From the NCBI GenBank assembly GCA_030529305.1, contig JAUMXD010000026.1, positions 1 to 17,375 on the forward strand: a stretch of DNA of 17,375 bases, in the 5' to 3' direction. Under the pieces are notes generated by a model, which was not told the DNA's origin, made no database searches, and saw only the letters and a list, made by a program, of their open reading frames with translations. Both the position numbers and the translations under genes were made by a program. Source of the stretch: Allobrachymonas sp. (GTDB lineage Bacteria; Pseudomonadota; Gammaproteobacteria; Burkholderiales; Burkholderiaceae). Positions 1 to 6,528 of this stretch are shown in pieces; positions within the stretch are counted from its first letter, which is position 1; the number at the start of each line of letters is the position of its first letter.

Positions 1-53
1 CGAACGACCCGGACGTGGTGGACGCCGAAGTGAAAGAAGTCAAGAAAGACTGA
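1..53 (+). CDS. dnaK: DnaK chaperone, C-terminal end only (partial)
   Basis: Only the last 16 codons are present, read from base 3 to a TGA at 51-53. They give an acidic-then-lysine-rich tail (NDPDVVDAEVKEVKKD). Hsp70/DnaK proteins of proteobacteria end in a similar V-V-D-A-E-x-x-E-V-K tail. The assignment is supported by dnaJ lying 256 bp downstream on the same strand, the usual DnaK-DnaJ arrangement. The ATPase and substrate-binding domains lie outside the window. Confidence 0.85.
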   Translation, partial: NDPDVVDAEVKEVKKD

Positions 54-73
54 GCTTCAGTCTGATCCATTCC

Positions 74-121
74 CCGCGCCCTGCTCCGCCTGCTGCGGAA
101 AAGGGCGCGGTTTTTGTTTTT
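74..121 (+). terminator. Rho-independent terminator after dnaK
   Basis: A perfect 9-bp stem (74-82 with 102-110, CCGCGCCCT/AGGGCGCGG) encloses a smaller GC stem (86-89 with 95-98). It is followed directly by a T-rich run at 111-121. It lies 20 bp after the dnaK stop, so dnaJ is probably transcribed at least partly from its own promoter. Confidence 0.88.
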
Positions 122-131
122 AACCAACCCG

Positions 132-160
132 CTTGATCCCTGTTGTTGTATTCCCGTCAT
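132..160 (+). promoter_or_regulatory. Possible sigma-32 (heat-shock) promoter for dnaJ
   Basis: CTTGAT at 132-137 resembles the sigma-32 -35 element CTTGAAA. CCCGTCAT at 153-160 partly resembles the -10 element CCCCATnT. The spacer is 15 nt, within the accepted range. The position just after the dnaK terminator and upstream of dnaJ fits a heat-shock promoter, but the -10 match is partial. Two TTGACA hexamers (164-169, 202-207) also occur here without a convincing -10 partner. Confidence 0.4.
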
Positions 161-309
161 CTGTTGACATATCCGCGCAGCGCAGCTGCAAGCCCAGCAA
201 GTTGACACAGACGGAAGCACAGCAACACACAAGCCCTTTTGCAGATTGATCTGCCCTGGTGCTTCAGCCGCACAAGGCGGCTGAAAAACCAGAGGCACCA
301 AAGTCTTCC

Positions 310-1446
310 ATGAGCAAGCGCGACTACTACGAAGTGCTGGGCGTACCCCGCAACGCCAGCGACGACGACATCAAAAAGGCCTACCGCAAGCTGGCCATGA
401 AGTATCACCCTGACCGCAATCAGGGCGATGCGGCCAAAGAGGCCGAGGCCAAGTTCAAAGAAGTCAAAGAGGCTTACGAGATCTTGTCTGACAGCCAGAA
501 ACGCGGCGCCTACGACCAGTACGGCCACGCAGGCGTAGACCCCAACATGGGCGGCGGCGGGGGCTTCGCCGGCGGCTTTGGCGGCTTCGAGAACTTTAGC
601 GATATCTTTGGCGACATCTTCGGCCAGATGCGCGGCGGGCGCGGGGGCGGCCGCCAAGTGCACCGTGGCAATGATTTGAGCTACGCCATGGACATCACGC
701 TGGAAGAGGCCGCCAGCGGCAAAGAAGCGCAAATCCGTGTGCCAAGTTGGGACGATTGCGACACCTGCAGCGGCAGTGGCGCCAAACCCGGCACCAGCGC
801 CCAAACTTGCGACACCTGTAACGGCCAAGGCGTTGTGCAAATGCGCCAGGGCTTTTTCAGCGTGCAACAAACCTGCCCGCGCTGCCACGGCACTGGCAAA
901 TACATCCCCGAGCCCTGCACCACCTGCCACGGCCGGGGAAAAATCAAGCAGCAAAAAACGCTTGAGATCAAAATCCCGCAAGGCATTGACGACGGCATGC
1001 GCATTCGCAGCACCGGCAATGGCGAACCCAGCCCCAACGGCGGCCCGCCGGGTGACCTGTACATCGAAATCCGCGTGCGCAAGCACGAGGTGTTCGAGCG
1101 CGATGGCGACGATCTGCACTGCGTGGTACCCATTTCCATGACCAAGGCCGCGCTGGGTGGCGACATTGAAGTGCCTACACTGCTGCAAGGCACGGCCGTC
1201 ATCACCCTGCCCGAAGGCACGCAACATGGCAAGCAGTTTCGCCTGCGCGGCAAGGGCATCAAAGGCGTGCGCTCATCGAGCACCGGCGATTTGTATTGCC
1301 ACATTCAGGTCGAAACACCCGTGAAGCTGACCGAAGCTCAGCGCAAATTGCTCAAAGAACTGGACACTTTGCTCGAAAAAGGCGGCAAAAAACACAGCCC
1401 CAGCGAAAAATCATGGTTTGACAAAGCCAAGGACTTTTTCAGCTGA
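310..1446 (+). CDS. dnaJ: Chaperone protein DnaJ (Hsp40)
   Basis: This is the cytoplasmic co-chaperone that stimulates DnaK ATP hydrolysis and delivers unfolded clients. The domains appear in classical order: J domain (residues 1-70) with the HPD motif at 33-35; a Gly/Phe-rich linker (about 80-115); a zinc-binding domain with four CxxCxGxG repeats (Cys 150/153, 167/170, 189/192, 203/206); then the C-terminal substrate-binding region. The length of 378 residues is normal for a type I DnaJ. The frame stays open upstream to a GTG at 259. The ATG at 310 is preferred because MSKRDYY is the conserved DnaJ N-terminus, although only a weak AGAGG (291-295) lies upstream. All residues expected for function are present. 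Confidence 0.97.
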   Translation: MSKRDYYEVLGVPRNASDDDIKKAYRKLAMKYHPDRNQGDAAKEAEAKFKEVKEAYEILSDSQKRGAYDQYGHAGVDPNMGGGGGFAGGFGGFENFSDIFGDIFGQMRGGRGGGRQVHRGNDLSYAMDITLEEAASGKEAQIRVPSWDDCDTCSGSGAKPGTSAQTCDTCNGQGVVQMRQGFFSVQQTCPRCHGTGKYIPEPCTTCHGRGKIKQQKTLEIKIPQGIDDGMRIRSTGNGEPSPNGGPPGDLYIEIRVRKHEVFERDGDDLHCVVPISMTKAALGGDIEVPTLLQGTAVITLPEGTQHGKQFRLRGKGIKGVRSSSTGDLYCHIQVETPVKLTEAQRKLLKELDTLLEKGGKKHSPSEKSWFDKAKDFFS

Positions 1447-1790
1447 GGCTGTGTGCAGCTGACCTCGCACAGGTGATGACCGTATCGGCCCGTATTCAAC
1501 GTGGCCGATCGCTGCCATCGGCAGCTTGACGCACGATGCCAGCTGATTGCCGCATTTTTCGCAGAGATAAGGGGAAATACGGGCGCAAACGGTGATCATC
1601 CGCCACCCTTTGCGCTAACTTGCTGTGGCCGCAGCCAACAACTGCACTGGCTCAGCATGGCATGGATGGAGCAGCGGTGCATTCGCGCGTATATTGCTCC
1701 GCCCCTTTGCAAGAACCACGTGTACCCCTAGCTTGTTGCCGAGGGCATTGCTCACCCTCAAATCAATATGCGGAATCCTGCAGCAACGCC
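1447..1790. other. Non-coding region with two tandem hairpins
   Basis: No convincing gene lies in this 344-bp gap between the converging dnaJ and the minus-strand reductase gene. Short open frames here lack family resemblance and ribosome-binding sites. Two adjacent hairpins are clear. The first pairs 1484-1490 with 1503-1509 (7 bp), plus an inner 3 bp (1491-1493 with 1499-1501). The second pairs 1511-1516 with 1520-1525 (GCTGCC/GGCAGC) around a triloop. Neither is followed by a T-run, so they are not standard terminators. They may protect the dnaJ mRNA 3' end or belong to a small RNA. Confidence 0.45.
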
Positions 1791-2225
1791 TTAGCCGTGC
1801 CGCACACCAATCAGCTCGGACAAGCGCTCCAGATATTGCGCATCCACGGCATCAAACTGGTTCGTTTGATCGGCATCTGCATCCAAAACACCCCAACATT
1901 GCTGCTTTTTATCAAACAGCGGCACCACGATTTCCGATTGCGAAAGTGATGAGCAAGCGATGTGATCAGGGTGCTGGTTCACATCAGGCACCACCACGGT
2001 TTGCCCCGCTGCCCAGGCTTGGCCACACACGCCACGCCCTTTCGGAATGCGCGTGCAGGCCAGCGGCCCCTGAAATGGCCCCAGAACCAACTCGCGCCCA
2101 TGAGGGGCGGCCAGGTAAAAGCCCACCCACAACCAGCCAAATGCCTGCTTCAAGACCGCAGCGATATTGGCCAGATTGGCTGTCAAGTCGCTTTCATCGG
2201 CTATCAAACTCTCGATTTGCAGCAA
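1791..2225 (-). CDS. GAF-domain free methionine-(R)-sulfoxide reductase (fRMsr, YebR/MsrC-like)
   Basis: The family reduces free methionine-R-sulfoxide in the cytoplasm, using cysteines recycled by thioredoxin, as part of oxidative-stress repair. The 144-residue product carries the fRMsr signatures VGFYL, LVLGPFQG, GRGVCG, HIAC and SEIVVPL. All three family cysteines are present (Cys 57, 67, 91) with the same 10- and 24-residue spacings as E. coli YebR (84, 94, 118). The start is uncertain: the listed start is a TTG with no clear Shine-Dalgarno. The same frame stays open upstream, where translated residues (KEHQYI) look like the usual family N-terminus, but no ATG or GTG is available there. 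ATT at 2259-2261 is one non-standard alternative. The gene faces away from exbB across a 188-bp gap and appears functionally unrelated to the import genes. Confidence 0.88.
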   Translation of the reverse strand: MLQIESLIADESDLTANLANIAAVLKQAFGWLWVGFYLAAPHGRELVLGPFQGPLACTRIPKGRGVCGQAWAAGQTVVVPDVNQHPDHIACSSLSQSEIVVPLFDKKQQCWGVLDADADQTNQFDAVDAQYLERLSELIGVRHG

Positions 2226-2246
2226 GATATATTGATGTTCTTTATA

Positions 2247-2275
2247 TTGATATGATGAAATAAGACTATCGTCAA
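2247..2275 (-). promoter_or_regulatory. Candidate sigma-70 promoter for the fRMsr gene
   Basis: On the minus strand, TTGACG (2275-2270) is followed after 17 nt by TATCAA (2252-2247). Transcription would begin near 2240, leaving a very short leader before the TTG at 2225. This conflicts with an extended N-terminus, so either the promoter or the extension is wrong. Confidence 0.33.
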
Positions 2276-2353
2276 GCAGCGTTTCAAGCTTGCATTTCTC
2301 TGTGTGCTTGGCAATGCAGAGACCTTGAAGAAAACATAGCCTTTATCGCTTTC

Positions 2354-2389
2354 GGGCGCTTTGTGCATTAAGCTTGCGCCCTTTGTTTT
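2354..2389 (+). terminator. Terminator-like hairpin upstream of exbB
   Basis: GGGCGC (2354-2359) pairs with GCGCCC (2376-2381) across a 16-nt loop that contains an AAGCTT palindrome. A T-rich run follows at 2382-2389. No plus-strand gene lies directly upstream, so it would either block distant read-through or act in the exbB leader if a promoter lies further upstream. The stem is short and the loop long, so strength is doubtful. Confidence 0.4.
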
Positions 2390-2405
2390 ATTGAGAATCA
2401 TTCGC
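2387..2405 (+). promoter_or_regulatory. Candidate Fur box in front of exbB
   Basis: The 19-mer at 2387-2405, with core TGAGAATCATT, matches 13 of 19 positions of the consensus GATAATGATAATCATTATC by hand count. It ends just before the exbB ribosome-binding site AGGAG (2406-2410). Iron-loaded Fur bound here would repress exbB-exbD when iron is sufficient. No clear -10/-35 pair was identified around it. Confidence 0.55.
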
Positions 2406-2413
2406 AGGAGAAG

Positions 2414-2845
2414 ATGGCCATGCAAAGCATAGGTCCCTTGGTTGAATATGCGGTGTTTGCCGTGTTGCTGGTCTTGAGCATCATGGCCGTGGCCATCACG
2501 TTCGAGCGGCTGCGTTTTTATCGCACGCTGCAAGCCACGCGCTACAGCAGCCGCGCGCGGCTGGAGGCGGATTTGACGCGCCGCCTCAACCTCATCGGCA
2601 CCATTGGCGCCAACGCGCCCTATATCGGCCTGTTGGGCACGGTGCTGGGCATCATGATGACCTTCCAGACCCTGGGTTCGGGCAGCAATATGGACGTGAA
2701 GTCGATCATGACGGGGCTGTCGCTGGCGCTCAAGGCCACGGCGGCGGGCATTGCGGTGGCGATTCCCTGCGTGGCGCTCAACAACATCCTGCGGCGCAAG
2801 GTGCGCGAGCATCTGGCGATTTTCGACGAGGCCAACGGCCAGTAA
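2414..2845 (+). CDS. exbB: ExbB proton-channel protein of a TonB system (short, group-2 type)
   Basis: This inner-membrane subunit uses the proton gradient with ExbD to energise TonB. It has 143 residues and three hydrophobic segments (about 9-30, 63-85, 107-127). The MotA/TolQ/ExbB core NAPYIGLLGTVLGIM and the SLALKATAAGIAVAIP segment are clear. It lacks the long N-terminal extension of E. coli ExbB and resembles the compact ExbB found in Helicobacter and Campylobacter TonB systems. AGGAG (2406-2410) lies 3 nt before this ATG and 9 nt before a second in-frame ATG at 2420, so initiation may be at the latter. exbD follows after 23 bp, implying one transcript, and a Fur-like box overlaps the leader. 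Confidence 0.93.
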   Translation: MAMQSIGPLVEYAVFAVLLVLSIMAVAITFERLRFYRTLQATRYSSRARLEADLTRRLNLIGTIGANAPYIGLLGTVLGIMMTFQTLGSGSNMDVKSIMTGLSLALKATAAGIAVAIPCVALNNILRRKVREHLAIFDEANGQ

Positions 2846-2868
2846 GTGCAGGCGGCGAGGAGTCAGTC

Positions 2869-3237
2869 ATGGACGAGGAAATGGACAACATCAACATCGT
2901 GCCGCTGCTGGACATCATGCTGGTGCTGCTGACCATCGTGTTGACGACGGCGACCTTCGTCGTCAATGGGCGCATTCCGGTGGACTTGGCCAAATCCAGC
3001 GCGGCAGCACCTGCCCAGGCGGCACCGCTGGTGTTGACGATGGCGGCCGACCGCAGCCTTTACCTCAACGACCAACCCATTGCCGACTTGGCTAGCGGCC
3101 TGGCTGGCAAAGACCCTAACACGCCCGTATTGCTGCGGGCTGATGGCAAGCTGGCCCTGCAAGACTTTGTGAGTACGGTGGATGCGATCAAGCGGCAAGG
3201 GTTTGCCAAGGTCAATCTGGAAGTGGAGCGCCCTTGA
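2869..3237 (+). CDS. exbD: ExbD biopolymer-transport protein
   Basis: ExbD is the partner of ExbB in the proton-driven motor that activates TonB. The product has 122 residues: a short cytoplasmic tail, one transmembrane helix (about 10-33) and a periplasmic domain. Asp15 in VPLLDIMLVLLT corresponds to the essential membrane aspartate of the family (Asp25 in E. coli ExbD). The NGRIPVDL segment after the helix is typical. A strong GAGGAG (2857-2862) precedes the ATG by 6 nt. It is clearly co-transcribed with exbB. A 278-bp gap with a strong inverted repeat separates it from tonB, whereas these three genes are usually tightly packed. Confidence 0.93.
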   Translation: MDEEMDNINIVPLLDIMLVLLTIVLTTATFVVNGRIPVDLAKSSAAAPAQAAPLVLTMAADRSLYLNDQPIADLASGLAGKDPNTPVLLRADGKLALQDFVSTVDAIKRQGFAKVNLEVERP

Positions 3238-3281
3238 GATGTGCGGCTTGTGCCAGCACGCTTGAAAGGGATGGCTGGGCT

Positions 3282-3334
3282 TGCTTTGTTTTGGCGTTTT
3301 TGAATGATTGAAGCGAGCACGCCAAGACAAAGCA
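3282..3334. repeat. Long inverted repeat between exbD and tonB
   Basis: Positions 3282-3297 pair with 3319-3334 to give 16 consecutive base pairs, one of them G-U, around a 21-nt loop (arms GCTTTGTTTTGGCG and CGCCAAGACAAAGC plus flanking A-T pairs). The T-run lies in the loop, not after the stem, so it is not a standard terminator. It may fold in the exbB-exbD mRNA 3' end, limit expression of tonB relative to exbBD, or be a repeat element. The remainder of 3238-3515 shows no gene. Confidence 0.7.
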
Positions 3335-3515
3335 TTGGGTCGCTTGGGCATGCGTGCTTTTGTATTAAATCTCGCTCCATCTGCAAGCGTTCCATGCTGA
3401 AACAGCGTGAGCCGGCCACATCAAGCGCTTTTGATATTGGATGCCAGGCCTTGGCTGTTGCTACTTATACCCTGCCTTTTTCGTTTTTTCTGTTGCCTCA
3501 CGTGATTGATAGCTT

Positions 3516-4706
3516 ATGAGCCACTCTGCGGCGCACCGCGCCCCATCCCCCCGCGCACAGCGGCCCTGGCAAGACTGGTTGCTGTCTCTGGCCTTGCATG
3601 CCATCGTGCTGGGCACGCTGCTGTGGCTGGGGCGCGATGCTGGGCCTACGCCAGAGAGAATCGCCATTGAAACCCCCATCGAATGGGCCGGTGGTGGCGG
3701 AGGGGGCGGCGGTGGAGGGGGCGAGGGCGACGGCCGCCTGGGCGGCGGCGGTGGTGGCGGTGATGGCGCCGAGCTGTTGCAGGCCGATGGCCAAGCGGCC
3801 CAAGTCGATGCAGCCACGCAGGCGACAGATGCCCCAGCTGCAGACGCCACAGCACCAGAAGCCCCCGCTGCACCTGCACCTGCAGCCAATCATCCAACTG
3901 CCGAGACGGTGAATACTGGCGTACCGCCTGCGCCCAAAGCCAATCACAAGAAAGTGACAGCGGCAAAAAAAGAGCGCCCCAAAGCAGAGAAATCCGTGAA
4001 AGCCGCAAAACCTGCGCGGCCAGCGGCCAGTGCGCCTGATGTGGAGGCCATCGTTGCTGCCGAAAAGCGTGAGCTGGCTGAGCAATTGGCGGCCCGCTAT
4101 GGGCGCACGGAAAAAACGGGCATCGACGCTGCGCAAACCGGCGGCATCGGAACGGGTAGCGGCACAGGCATCGGCTCTGGCGAAGGTTCGGGCATTGGGG
4201 CCAGCAAAGGCTCGGGCACGGGCGGTGGCAGCGGTGGCGGCTTGGGGTCGGGCACAGGGCCGGGTATCGGTTCCGGCACGGGTGGCGGCGTGGGCTCGGG
4301 TGTGGGCACAGGCACCGGCTCGGGCAAAGGGTCGGGCGTGGGCACGGGCGAAGGCTCAGGCGTGGGTTCCGGTGTGGGCTCGGGCGTAGGTTCTGGCTTT
4401 GGCGATGGCAGGGGCAAAGAAAGAGCTAACTGGGAAAAAGTATTTCGCGCTTATCTTTCGAGCCGCAGGCGCTACCCCAATGTGGCGCGCCGCCTGCGCC
4501 AAGAAGGCAAGGTAAGCGTGCAAGCCAGCTTTGCGGCCGATGGCAAGCTGCTTTCGGCTCATGTGGCGAGCAGTTCGGGCGTGGATGTGCTGGACGAAGC
4601 CGCCCTGCGACTGGTGGCCGATGCAGCCAGCGCTGCCGCTGCCAAGGCCCAGCCCGGGCAGGCCCTGCAGATCAAAGTTCCGGTGATTTACGAACTGCGC
4701 GATTAA
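3516..4706 (+). CDS. tonB: TonB energy-transducer protein with a glycine-rich linker
   Basis: TonB spans the periplasm and passes ExbB/ExbD energy to outer-membrane receptors. The 396-residue product has an N-terminal membrane helix (about 21-38), a poly-Gly stretch (59-83), an Ala/Pro-rich then Lys/Ala-rich region (about 107-170), a charged helix-like piece (175-200), a Gly-Ser/Thr repeat linker (209-300), and a C-terminal TonB domain (about 305-396). The last contains the RRYPNVARRLRQEGKV motif and ends IKVPVIYELRD. Classical TonB linkers are Pro-Glu/Pro-Lys rich; here glycine replaces them, and the protein is longer than E. coli TonB (239 residues). No clear Shine-Dalgarno precedes the ATG, and no alternative start gives a complete membrane anchor. 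Context with exbBD and a receptor gene supports the role. Confidence 0.92.
   Translation: MSHSAAHRAPSPRAQRPWQDWLLSLALHAIVLGTLLWLGRDAGPTPERIAIETPIEWAGGGGGGGGGGGEGDGRLGGGGGGGDGAELLQADGQAAQVDAATQATDAPAADATAPEAPAAPAPAANHPTAETVNTGVPPAPKANHKKVTAAKKERPKAEKSVKAAKPARPAASAPDVEAIVAAEKRELAEQLAARYGRTEKTGIDAAQTGGIGTGSGTGIGSGEGSGIGASKGSGTGGGSGGGLGSGTGPGIGSGTGGGVGSGVGTGTGSGKGSGVGTGEGSGVGSGVGSGVGSGFGDGRGKERANWEKVFRAYLSSRRRYPNVARRLRQEGKVSVQASFAADGKLLSAHVASSSGVDVLDEAALRLVADAASAAAAKAQPGQALQIKVPVIYELRD
4140..4415 (+). repeat. Degenerate Gly-Ser/Thr coding repeat in tonB
   Basis: Tandem degenerate 6-bp units of the type GGC-TCG / GGC-GTG / GGC-ACG encode G-S-G-V-G-T-like dipeptides for about 92 residues. On the opposite strand the same DNA reads as Pro-Glu-Pro-Thr-Pro repeats. 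Such tracts are prone to slippage and length change between strains. Confidence 0.85.
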
Positions 4707-5077
4707 GACAGCGATTGGGGCGTGAGCCGAATAGCCGCAGAAGGGGCGGCAAAGCTTGCCTTGTGCAAGTGTTGCCATAGCCAGAAACGGCTTGCGTCAG
4801 GTATCCACGTCACTTCTGGCGCATGACATAGTGATGCGGTGCCTTGTGTGTTTGATGCTGTCCTGTTTTGATCAGTGTGTGCTGAGATGGCAAACCAGTT
4901 GCAAGGTGCTGGAGCAGGATCTGTGAGATGACGCCTGCCAAGAGAGCCCCATGCTTTTCAGTGGCGAACAAGAGAACATCAAGCGGCCCAGGCGCTTGTG
5001 GATTGGGCCTTGATGCAACTCTGATGCACGAACATGGCTGCATATAATTTTTCTTTTCTGTGTGAAAAGAGTATCTG
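4707..5077. other. Non-coding gap between tonB and the methyltransferase gene
   Basis: No credible gene was found in these 371 bp. Open frames on the minus strand run into the methyltransferase gene and lack any recognisable family. Small stems occur after tonB (for example CTTGC/GCAAG near 4755-4770), but without a T-run. No clear terminator for tonB is seen. The 3' part holds the promoter listed separately. Confidence 0.5.
5021..5048 (+). promoter_or_regulatory. Sigma-70 type promoter for the methyltransferase gene
   Basis: A perfect -10 TATAAT (5043-5048) is preceded by CTGATG (5021-5026) at 16-nt spacing. Transcription would start near 5055, giving a leader of about 23 nt with a GAAAAGAG stretch in front of the ATG at 5078. 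The methyltransferase gene is therefore probably its own unit and not dependent on tonB transcription. Confidence 0.65.
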
Positions 5078-6025
5078 ATGCAAGCACATGTTCAACTCCC
5101 TCTGACTGCGGCGCAGCCTTTGCCTCAAAGCGTGAAAGAAGCGCTGTCGCCGTGGGAACCCTCGCAGCCCCAGTACTGGAGCGCCTTGTGGCGCAGTACG
5201 CAAGAGGCTTCGCGTGCATCGGGCCGGGGCATTGAGTGTTGGCAGAACTGGGACGATATCGAAGATGCCAGGCAGTATTGGCAGCGGGTATCAGCCAGCG
5301 AACAGAAAAATGAGCGCGCGCACGAGCTGCTGGCAGAGGTGCAGCCCCATTGGCGGGTACTGGATATTGGCGCCGGGCCGGGCAACCTCGTCTTGCCGCT
5401 GGCGGGCAAGGTTGCGCATGTCACGGCGGTGGAACCAGCGTATGGCATGTCGCAGGTTTTGCGTGAAAACATCGCCCAGGCTGGTTTGAACAATGTATCG
5501 GTCATTCAAAAACGTTGGGACGATGTGGATGTGGCCAAGGACTTGCAAGGGCCGTACGAACTGGTCGTCATTTCTTTTGCCTTTGGCATGCTGGATTTGC
5601 TCGACACCCTTCAGAAAATTCTGGCCGTTGCCAAAGAGCGCGTGATTTTTTACTGGCATGCGGGGCCGCAGGCTTGGGATGTGGACGCGGTCAAACTCTG
5701 GCCTTTGCTGCATGGCAAAACATTCACGCCCATCCCCAAGGCCGAAGTCATTTTCAACTTGCTCTATACCTTGGGCATTTATGCGGACGTGAAATCCATA
5801 CCGCGTTCGTTTACCACGAGCTTTGAGAGCATGGATGAAGCCATGCAGGAATATCGCAAGCGATATGCAGTGGCAGAAGACGATATTGAGAAAAACCGGC
5901 TCTTGCTGCAATACCTGCAACAAAGTCTGCGGCCAGAAGACGGAGGCTATGCACAAAAGGCATACAACACGGGCATGTGCATTGCTTGGGCCGTGCCGCC
6001 TGTCAATCCGCTGCCCTTGGGTTGA
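5078..6025 (+). CDS. Class I SAM-dependent methyltransferase, substrate unknown
   Basis: The 315-residue protein has a Rossmann-fold methyltransferase core. Motif I is VLDIGAGPGN (94-103), and the acidic residue after strand 2 is Glu119 in TAVEPAYGM. A post-motif segment WDDVDVAKDLQGPYELVVISFAFGM occurs in two parts around 147-171. The N-terminal 85 residues are aromatic-rich (many Trp) and probably help substrate binding. No signal peptide or membrane helix is seen, so it is cytoplasmic. It does not look like the cobalamin-pathway precorrin methyltransferases (different fold). It lies between the TonB genes and the receptor/CobN/ABC genes, which suggests a role linked to the imported ligand, but this is inference. 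It could equally be an unrelated small-molecule methyltransferase. Start supported by the promoter and short leader. Confidence 0.85.
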   Translation: MQAHVQLPLTAAQPLPQSVKEALSPWEPSQPQYWSALWRSTQEASRASGRGIECWQNWDDIEDARQYWQRVSASEQKNERAHELLAEVQPHWRVLDIGAGPGNLVLPLAGKVAHVTAVEPAYGMSQVLRENIAQAGLNNVSVIQKRWDDVDVAKDLQGPYELVVISFAFGMLDLLDTLQKILAVAKERVIFYWHAGPQAWDVDAVKLWPLLHGKTFTPIPKAEVIFNLLYTLGIYADVKSIPRSFTTSFESMDEAMQEYRKRYAVAEDDIEKNRLLLQYLQQSLRPEDGGYAQKAYNTGMCIAWAVPPVNPLPLG

Positions 6026-6528
6026 TGTTTGGGATATAGCAACGCTTGGCGCGCTGGCGGCATACGCTGGCGGTTGATAGCAAACGTACCGAGCGCGGTT
6101 CAGCAGGCACTTGGTTTGTTAAGGCACGGATGCAGCTGTAACCCCAAGTTCTTGGGCGTGCAGGCGCGGATTGCCGCGTAGATTTCGGTGGAAGAGTCCA
6201 ATCAAAGGCCGATTCTTTCCGTCTTGAGAGGCCTTGTGTGATTATTTGCAACACTTTTAAGTTGTGGAGCTCACGCATAAGCTATTGATTTAATTTGATA
6301 TTTTTTGTCTGTTCGCTAAAATAGCAAAAAATTAAGAAGAAATTAAGACTCAATCAAATATTTATCATACAATCACTCCCGTTACACAGTTTTCTTCTTG
6401 TTAAAGATTCGCTGCGTGGCGCATGTTGGAAAGCTTCTGTTTTTTGTTTGTACGTGTAACAAGCTGTTCTGACGAGAGCCAAATTTCCGCATCACAGCTT
6501 CCGCGCGGCTCTTCTTTGGAGTTATTTC
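6026..6528. other. 503-bp non-coding region upstream of the porin gene
   Basis: No supportable gene was found. The first part is GC-rich and contains a 9-bp direct repeat CGCTGGCGG (6052-6060 and 6065-6073), probably chance. From about 6240 to 6375 the DNA turns strongly AT-rich, unlike the rest of the window, consistent with a highly expressed, upstream-activated porin promoter. A leader of roughly 150 nt would precede the porin ATG. A short minus-strand frame (6003-6278) resembles nothing recognisable. Confidence 0.5.
6343..6373 (+). promoter_or_regulatory. Possible porin promoter
   Basis: TACAAT (6368-6373) is a 5-of-6 match to the -10 consensus. The best upstream hexamer is TTAAGA (6343-6348) at a long 19-nt spacing. 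The surrounding AT-rich DNA could include UP-type activation sequences. Other overlapping hexamers (for example TATCAT) are possible, so the exact promoter is uncertain. Confidence 0.33.

Noticed and set aside
157..1227. 356-codon minus-strand frame over dnaJ
   Set aside because: This is a shadow of dnaJ. The Ala/Val/His-rich composition is that of a reversed GC-rich gene.
2351..3385. Apparent similarity between 2351-2385 and 3341-3380 (GCTTT...ATTAA...CGC)
   Set aside because: By-eye alignment is only partial and needs gaps. Not strong enough to call a repeat family.
4097..4417. 106-codon antisense frame encoding Pro-Glu-Pro repeats within tonB
   Set aside because: Kept only as an observation on linker evolution. 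It lacks a ribosome-binding site and any domain, so it is not called a gene.
6003..6278. 91-codon minus-strand frame before the porin, considered as a transposase remnant
   Set aside because: No recognisable transposase motif or terminal repeats were seen.
6361..6370. TCATAC half-site suggesting a NikR operator
   Set aside because: No GTATGA partner at the required spacing lies upstream. The GTATGA at 8034-8039 is likewise unpaired.
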